Notes under the pieces: generated by a model | The model's input: only the letters and a program-made list of their open reading frames with translations | What the model was told of the DNA's origin: nothing | The model's database searches: none | In this document: one piece after another, positions 60,125-64,000 of the stretch | Position numbering within the stretch: position 1 is the stretch's first letter | Layout of the letters: the number at the start of each line of letters is the position of its first letter | Translations under genes and position numbers: made by a program | Source: an uncultured Acidimicrobiaceae bacterium | Lineage (GTDB): Bacteria > Actinomycetota > Acidimicrobiia > Spongiisociales > UBA5794 | DNA length: 64,000 nucleotides | Direction: 5' to 3' | Assembly (NCBI GenBank): GCA_947259365.1 | Contig: CAMYMC010000050.1 | Location: 28,948-92,947 of the forward strand

Positions 60125-60805
60125 TCATGTCTCCTGACCAGCTGCTCTCCGCCTGGTCGGTGCGGTGACACCGAGTCGCCAGGTCGTCATCGCGAGCGCG
60201 GCGGTCCCGAAGTAGACGAACGCAGGGATCGTGCCCCAAGCCAGCTCAAGGACTATTCCGAGGATGCCTCCAGCGACAAAGGCCCATCCAATCCCGCTGG
60301 GTCCCTCCGTCTGAGTCATGGCGACTCCGTAGAGGGTGAGGGAGAGGAACCCGAGGATGAAGAAGGCAACGCCGAGGCCTTCATCCAACCGGATGAAGGC
60401 CTGAACGGTTACGTCCGTGGCGTCGAGGCCCTGTTGAGCCGCCCAGGTGGCCGGCCCCACGCTGATGATCCGAGCAACGACTTCGAGCACCGCGGCGAAG
60501 GCAAATGCAACCAGGCCCATCCAGGCCCAGGAACGGCTGGGTCCGTTGAATCGGATGCTGAAAGCTACAAGCCCCAGGGTGGTGAGCATGGCGGCTGCGA
60601 GGAAGAGGCCATTGGCCCACACCCAGGCCGCGGGGTTCCCGGCGATGGCTGCCGCGAGTTCCTGCCAGTCGTCTGACCAGGGCACCTCGCGAAGCGATGA
60701 CGCGAGGAATGGGATTGCGGCACCGGTCATCATGACGGCCGCTCCGGCGACGAGTACGCCTCCAGGCAGACGGTCCTCTATTCCTGATCGCATAGTCCCC
60801 TTCAT
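60125..60805 (-). CDS. Membrane protein, about six helices
   Basis: 226 residues. Six hydrophobic helices are seen (near 15-34, 53-75, 85-106, 130-155, 163-180, 190-210). No family recognised; may be a DUF4386-type protein. The ATG at 60805 overlaps the TetR stop (ATGA); ATG 60793 with AAGGGG just upstream is an alternative start. It is controlled by the TetR upstream. Confidence 0.7.
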   Translation of the reverse strand: MKGTMRSGIEDRLPGGVLVAGAAVMMTGAAIPFLASSLREVPWSDDWQELAAAIAGNPAAWVWANGLFLAAAMLTTLGLVAFSIRFNGPSRSWAWMGLVAFAFAAVLEVVARIISVGPATWAAQQGLDATDVTVQAFIRLDEGLGVAFFILGFLSLTLYGVAMTQTEGPSGIGWAFVAGGILGIVLELAWGTIPAFVYFGTAALAMTTWRLGVTAPTRRRAAGQET

Positions 60806-61440
60806 CCGCCAAGGTTCGAGTTGAGCGTGTCGCGGAGCCATCTGTGCCACTGCTCTGAGCTCCAGCCTCGCTGGTCCACCAGCAGTTCGTACATCTCGTA
60901 GCTGGTGACGGCGAAGAAGACATCAGCGATGTGCTTCAGTTCTCGGACGCTGCGCAGTCCGCCCGTGACGAGATCGACGATGGCCCGAGCGTCCTGGTAG
61001 CGGCGGCGCTGGGCTTCGTCGAGAGCGGCCTGCAACTCCTGATCGCCAGCCGCCGCGCCGCGCAGGATGCGATGGATGTCGGCTGAGCGCCTCAGTACCT
61101 CGACACCGAACCGCAAGACCCGATCCAGACGCTCAGCTGGGTCGTCGACGCCGGCGAGGTCGGCACGGACGCGCTCGAGGATGGTCCGCCGCTCATCGTC
61201 GCCGGCGACAGACGTTTCCAGCAGAGCCCACAGCACCGACCGCTTGTTACCGAAGGCGGCGTAGACGGTCTGGACGGCCACACCGGCCTCGTTCGCCAGC
61301 GCCTCGATCGTCGTCGCGTTGTAACCCTTGTCTGCGAACAGCTTGCGAGCCGCGCCGACGACGTCGCGACGGGTCTGGCGCCGGAGCTCTGTATGCCGGG
61401 GTGAGGCGTATGGTCGACGGGTCTTGACAGGTTCAACCAT
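60802..61440 (-). CDS. TetR family transcriptional regulator
   Basis: 212 residues. The N-terminal HTH is clear: AARKLFADKGYNATTIEALANEAGVAVQTVYAAFGNKRSVLWALLE near 25-70 (GYNATTIEALA, VAVQTVYAAFGNK). The C-terminal ligand domain is helical. ATG 61440 was chosen because TACTCT ends 6 nt upstream and the frame above it is rejected. Its own operator overlaps this -10, so it is probably autorepressed. Confidence 0.9.
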   Translation of the reverse strand: MVEPVKTRRPYASPRHTELRRQTRRDVVGAARKLFADKGYNATTIEALANEAGVAVQTVYAAFGNKRSVLWALLETSVAGDDERRTILERVRADLAGVDDPAERLDRVLRFGVEVLRRSADIHRILRGAAAGDQELQAALDEAQRRRYQDARAIVDLVTGGLRSVRELKHIADVFFAVTSYEMYELLVDQRGWSSEQWHRWLRDTLNSNLGG

Positions 61441-61444
61441 GGCC

Positions 61445-61481
61445 GTAGAGTAGCACTCTAAGACATAGAGTTCTACTCTAC
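61445..61481. promoter_or_regulatory. Double TetR operator, two TAGAGT-N3-ACTCTA sites
   Basis: Two 15 bp palindromes, TAGAGTAGCACTCTA (61446-61460) and TAGAGTTCTACTCTA (61466-61480), centred 20 bp apart. Together they form a 37 bp near-perfect palindrome. The left site covers the leaderless -10 of the TetR gene, and the pair lies between divergent TetR and SRPBCC genes. Confidence 0.75.
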
Positions 61482-61510
61482 AGACCTGGCGGTCGACGGG
61501 AGGGACTGTC

Positions 61511-62011
61511 ATGGACCTGCGACGCGAGGGCGAGGTCGAGATCGTGATCAGCGCCGAGCCGAGCACGGTCTACGCCCTGATCAGCGACGTGACTCGCACC
61601 GGCGAGTGGAGCCCGGAGTGCCGCCGATGCCAGTGGGTCGACAGCGCCCAGGGCGCGGTGGTCGGGGCGCGGTTCCGGGGCTGGAACCGCTCAGGGTTCG
61701 TGCGGTGGTCTCGCCTGGTCGAGGTGGTGAGAGCCGACCCCGGGCGCGAGTTCGCGTTCCGCACCCTCCCCGACCGGCTCAACAAGGACTCCACCACTTG
61801 GCGCTATCGCTTGGTGCCTGACGGCGCCGAGACTCGACTGCAGCACAGCTACGAGATCCACGCCCTGCCCAGATTCCCAGTGAGCTGGATAATGACCCTC
61901 TTTCTCAGACACCACGCCGACATGCGGCCCCAGATCACCGAAAGCCTGAAGCGCATCAAGACACTCGCCGAGACCGAGGCCAGCACGATCTCGCGGCGCG
62001 AGTCCACATGA
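61511..62011 (+). CDS. SRPBCC (polyketide cyclase/dehydrase-like) protein
   Basis: 166 residues. START-like fold: EIVISAEPSTVYALISDVTRTGEWSPEC near 9-36 (STVYALISDV, GEWSPE), AVVGARFRGWNRSG near 49, and a long C-terminal helix. Such proteins bind or convert hydrophobic ligands. A GGGAGGG lies upstream of the ATG. Divergent from the TetR gene; the shared double operator suggests it is the regulated target. Confidence 0.85.
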   Translation: MDLRREGEVEIVISAEPSTVYALISDVTRTGEWSPECRRCQWVDSAQGAVVGARFRGWNRSGFVRWSRLVEVVRADPGREFAFRTLPDRLNKDSTTWRYRLVPDGAETRLQHSYEIHALPRFPVSWIMTLFLRHHADMRPQITESLKRIKTLAETEASTISRREST

Positions 62012-62410
62012 ATGCCGTCCCACCAACGACCGACAATGCGGCGTGCGAGACCTCGATCAAAGGCCTTGACGGCCCGCTGGGCATGTGGGGAGCACATCGA
62101 GGCCCCGGCCCACTCCCTCGAACCAGCCAATAGCCGGCTGGGGAGATGATGTGGCTGGTGTCGCACGCACCGGTCGGGCAGCGTGTCCCGGTGAGCTGAT
62201 AGCGGTAGATATGGAGCACACGTAGCGACCGGTACGGGCTGGGCTGGGTGGCATTACCCGCAGATCGGAGCCCAGCCACCTTCCCCCAAGTCCGGACCAA
62301 ACCCCACACATATCAGCCGCGAGCCTGGCCGCGACAACGCATGGCAGGCGCTAGATAGCCGGCAGGGGGATTCATTATTTCGCCGTTTTGTAGCCACCCT
62401 GGGTGGTGGG
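62012..62410. other. 400 nt without a supported gene
   Basis: No coding frame is convincing. It contains a CCGGACCAAA (about 62292-62301) that resembles the integrase arm half-site, and partial inverted repeats around GGGCTGGGCTGGG and GAGCCCAGCC. It may hold element replication or transfer sites, but I cannot show it. Confidence 0.4.
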
Positions 62411-62860
62411 TTATCGGCTGGCGGCGAGGCTGATGCCGTGGGTTGAGCGTCCGAGATGGTTTCGTTCGGCGTGGCGTTGGGCGACGATCCAGGCGACTCG
62501 TTCGGCGACGTCGCTGCTCGGCGGGGGCAACGCGGGCGTGTTGATGTCAATGTCTGTGGACGATTCGATGTATTGGTCGATGGCGGCGGTCTCGGCTGCG
62601 CTTCGGCCAAGTGACGCAACCAGCTCGACGAGTGGGTCGCTGCGTTGGCGGTGGGTGATGTGGGTGCAGTGTTCGTTGCAGGGTTCGGGGGTGGCGATGT
62701 AGAGCGTGTTGGCTTGGCGTCCTCGGCTCAAAGCGACGTATGCCCATTCCCGGTCGGTGGCTCCGGTGATGACGGTGAAGGTGCGGTCACAGGTGACGCC
62801 TTGAGCCTTGTGACCGGTGAGGGCATACCCGTAGTCGACGTTGTTGCCGTCGAGGTCAGC
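62411..62860 (-). pseudogene. MobF/TraA-type relaxase-helicase, 3' fragment
   Basis: Reading from the junction: ADLDGNNVDYGYALTGHKAQGVT then DREWAYVALSRGRQANTLYI. These are the SF1 RecD-like helicase motifs of conjugative relaxase-helicases (the GHKAQG and ALSRGR blocks). The C-terminal tail follows to the stop at 62411. All N-terminal relaxase and most helicase domains are missing upstream of the junction near 62860. Confidence 0.8.
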
Positions 62861-62916
62861 TCGTCTTCGGGGCGACTAAGACCTATAAGCGGCGAATGGT
62901 GGTGGTCCCTGGGTTC

Positions 62917-62964
62917 CTCCGTGAGCTACTGGCGGAGCACCTCCGTGAGCTACTGGCGGAGCAC
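62917..62964 (+). repeat. 24 bp tandem duplication inside the integrase fragment
   Basis: CTCCGTGAGCTACTGGCGGA and the next four bases, repeated perfectly once, in frame. It duplicates eight residues of the helix before the catalytic core. Confidence 0.9.
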
Positions 62965-63280
62965 CTCGCCCGCAACGTTGACGAGGATCCCGACGCCCTG
63001 GTGTTCACCTCACCAGAGGGACAGCCGCTTCGAAACTCAAACTTCCGGCGCCGCGTCTGGCACAGGGCCGTTGCCGACGCCGGGTTGCCCGACGGACTCC
63101 GAATACACGACCTCAGACACACCTGCGCGTCGCTGCTCATCGCCCAAGGAGCCCACCCCAAAGCCGTTCAGGTCCACCTCGGTCACTCGTCGATCTCAGT
63201 GACAATGGACCGTTACGGGCACCTCTTCCCCTCCGACATGGAGGCTCTCGCGAGCGCCCTCGACGCGGCACGGAGCCGTG

Positions 63281-63305
63281 CTCTCGCGGACCAAATGCGG
63301 ACCAA
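63281..63305. repeat. Right copy of 25 bp candidate integrase arm site
   Basis: Identical to 56098-56122. At this end a third, imperfect copy (ACGGACCAG) follows, giving three repeats of about 11 bp inside the integrase 3' end, about 70 bp from the right att repeat. Confidence 0.55.
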
Positions 63306-63374
63306 GGACGGACCAGAGGTGATCAAGCTCGGTGCTCAATGAGCGGAATCCCTTGTGACATAAGGGATTCCGCC

Positions 63375-63417
63375 GAGCTGGCGGAGGGATTCGAACCCAC
63401 GACCTGCTGATTACAAA
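63375..63417. repeat. Right copy of the 43 bp att repeat
   Basis: 43 bp identical to 55951-55993, lying within the intact tRNA-Thr gene (63376-63450). It marks the right end of the integrated element. Confidence 0.92.
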
Positions 63418-63450
63418 TCAGCTGCTCTGACCAGACTGAGCTACGCCAGC
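63376..63450 (-). tRNA. tRNA-Thr (TGT)
   Basis: 75 nt cloverleaf: acceptor GCTGGCG/CGCCAGC, anticodon loop TTTGTAA giving TGT (threonine), T-loop GGTTCGAATCC. CCA not encoded. The 3' half is duplicated at 55951-55993. Confidence 0.95.
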
Positions 63451-63585
63451 GTGAAACCTATTGTGCATCACCTTCGATGAAACCGATGCGCGCCTCGCCG
63501 ACAAAGGCTCGGAAGCACCTAGGTTGTCCGAGGCATCATCAACGGCGGGCACCGGGCTGGGAAACCGTGTCGGCGCACCGAGCCC

Positions 63586-63696
63586 CCGAAGCTCCAGCCG
63601 GTGGCGTTTGCCGTGTTCGCCCCCAAGGGGTTCGCCGACATCGGCAATCTCGCCGGCACGATCGAGGATCGGTCCATCGTCATCGGGCGACGAGGC
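63586..63696 (+). pseudogene. DUF3631-like fragment
   Basis: A short read LQPVAFAVFAPKGFADIGNL then AGTIEDRSIVIGRRG resembles the core of DUF3631 helicase/primase-type proteins (IG-N/D-LAGTIxDRSIVI). No start and no intact continuation. It lies outside the att repeat, so it is a separate remnant of mobile DNA. Confidence 0.45.
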
Positions 63697-63740
63697 ACCG
63701 ACCCGGGTTCGGTGCCGGGGAGTGCTGCCGGTCCATCGGC

Positions 63741-64000
63741 TCAGCCGTCGAGATCGGTCGGATGGTCCTCCAGGCCGGGCTCGGACCCGAACGTCAGCTC
63801 CTCACCCAAGAGCTCCTCTTCCACGGTCATCGGATCGGCACCGATGTCCTCGAACTCGACACCGGCGGGCTCCGGGATCGGAATCGGCCCGTTCCACGCC
63901 TCGTCGGCGGGCTCGGGGATCGGAACCGGCACAGCCGACACCGCATCAGGGTCGGGGATCGGAATCGGGCTGATCGACGCCTCGTCGGCGGGCTCGGGGA
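63741..64000 (-). CDS. Proline-rich repeat protein, C-terminal part (runs off the window)
   Basis: The frame is open to the window edge and ends at TGA 63741. It encodes repeats of IPIPEPADEA type (PEPADEA, PIPIPDPDA, VPIPEPADEA, PIPIPEPAG), then an acidic tail (EEELLGEELTFGSEPGLEDHPTD). The start is outside the window. Looks like a secreted or surface linker; unknown. Confidence 0.55.
   Translation of the reverse strand, partial: PEPADEASISPIPIPDPDAVSAVPVPIPEPADEAWNGPIPIPEPAGVEFEDIGADPMTVEEELLGEELTFGSEPGLEDHPTDLDG

Larger units (their letters stand above)
62857..63342 (+). pseudogene. Tyrosine integrase, 3' fragment
   Basis: The last about 160 codons of a tyrosine recombinase: QLVFGATKTYKRRMVVVPGF, then HDLRHTCASLLIAQG (His-x-x-Arg), VHLGHSSISVTMDRYGH with the catalytic Tyr. 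The N-terminal arm- and core-binding domains and the first Arg are missing. A 24 bp tandem duplication (62917-62964) inserts LRELLAEH a second time. It ends 33 nt before the tRNA-Thr 3' end. Confidence 0.88.
55951..63417. mobile_element. Decayed tRNA-Thr-integrated element (7.5 kb)
   Basis: Bounded by a perfect 43 bp direct repeat of the tRNA-Thr 3' half, with an intact tRNA-Thr at the right end and an integrase fragment directly beside it. Inside are toxin-antitoxin remnants, a DUF3024 gene, a nucleoside-hydrolase-like lipoprotein, SnoaL, membrane and TetR/SRPBCC genes, and a relaxase fragment. Int and relaxase are both truncated, so it is no longer self-mobile. The relaxase type points to an ICE or integrated plasmid origin. 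Confidence 0.85.

Noticed and set aside
62254..62619. 121-codon minus-strand frame
   Set aside because: Overlaps the relaxase fragment in another frame, is Pro/Ser/Thr-rich, and has no recognisable pattern.

Overview
This window is GC-rich (roughly 70 percent by eye) chromosomal DNA from an actinobacterium (Actinomycetota). The signs are two PPOX/pyridoxamine-oxidase-like proteins and one Ddn-like protein of the F420 type, a bL37-type micro ribosomal protein, a SepX/GlpR-like divisome protein beside a MoeA/Glp homologue, an LppM-like lipoprotein, a DUF3263 protein, a CtpE-type ATPase and dense overlapping GTGA/ATGA gene junctions. AceK and a translin homologue are unusual for common actinobacterial models, so I suspect a deep lineage such as Acidimicrobiia or a relative, but the sequence alone does not settle this. 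No rRNA and no CRISPR array was found. Four complete tRNA genes are present: Gln(TTG), Ala(CGC), Arg(CCT) and Thr(TGT).

Layout. 1-11.5 kb is housekeeping: yjbQ, aceK, prs, a short GlmU-like uridylyltransferase, tRNA-Gln, an OsmC/rhodanese pair, the overlapping metG-tatD-rsmA-ispE operon, an AbrB-like regulator, rsmI with a DUF192 gene, and a 27-residue bL37-like gene. 11.6-17 kb holds a lipoprotein metallopeptidase, glgC, a CocE-type hydrolase and two F420-type redox proteins. 17-23.7 kb is a run of five same-strand genes (MetE-like, PEP-utilising, M24/creatinase-like, DRE-TIM aldolase, zinc alcohol dehydrogenase) that looks like an uncharacterised catabolic cluster. 24-28.9 kb carries plsY-moeA/glp-moaC-mog, sepX/glpR-like, translin and an MTA phosphorylase. 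After a decayed 0.85 kb stretch, 29.7-45.4 kb holds a SAF protein, uppP, redox and beta-oxidation genes, a CtpE-like ATPase, a NYN-LOTUS protein, an ECF sigma factor with a membrane Ig-like partner, a serine carboxypeptidase, a metzincin and a dCache protein with no output domain.

45.4-49 kb is a copper island: a SHOCT protein, a CopB-type (CPH) P-type ATPase and a cupredoxin lipoprotein. It contains two different copper-type control sites: a CsoR-like palindrome upstream of the SHOCT gene, and a MerR/CueR-type promoter with a 20 bp spacer upstream of copB. A NarL-type two-component pair, tRNA-Arg, an LppM-like lipoprotein, a CvpA-CAP fusion, an AI-2E-type transporter and DUF3263 follow.

55.95-63.42 kb is a decaying integrated element in tRNA-Thr. 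It is bounded by a 43 bp direct repeat of the tRNA 3' half, has integrase and relaxase genes that both lost their 5' parts at one junction, a PIN toxin gene with a nonsense codon, candidate integrase arm sites at both ends, and an intact TetR-controlled cassette with a double operator. Beyond the tRNA is a DUF3631-like scrap and the C-terminus of a proline-rich repeat protein that runs off the window.

Across the window about 18 genes have a -10-like hexamer (TANNNT) ending only 5-10 nt before the start codon, with no Shine-Dalgarno sequence. Leaderless translation therefore appears common in this organism, and I used it to choose several starts.
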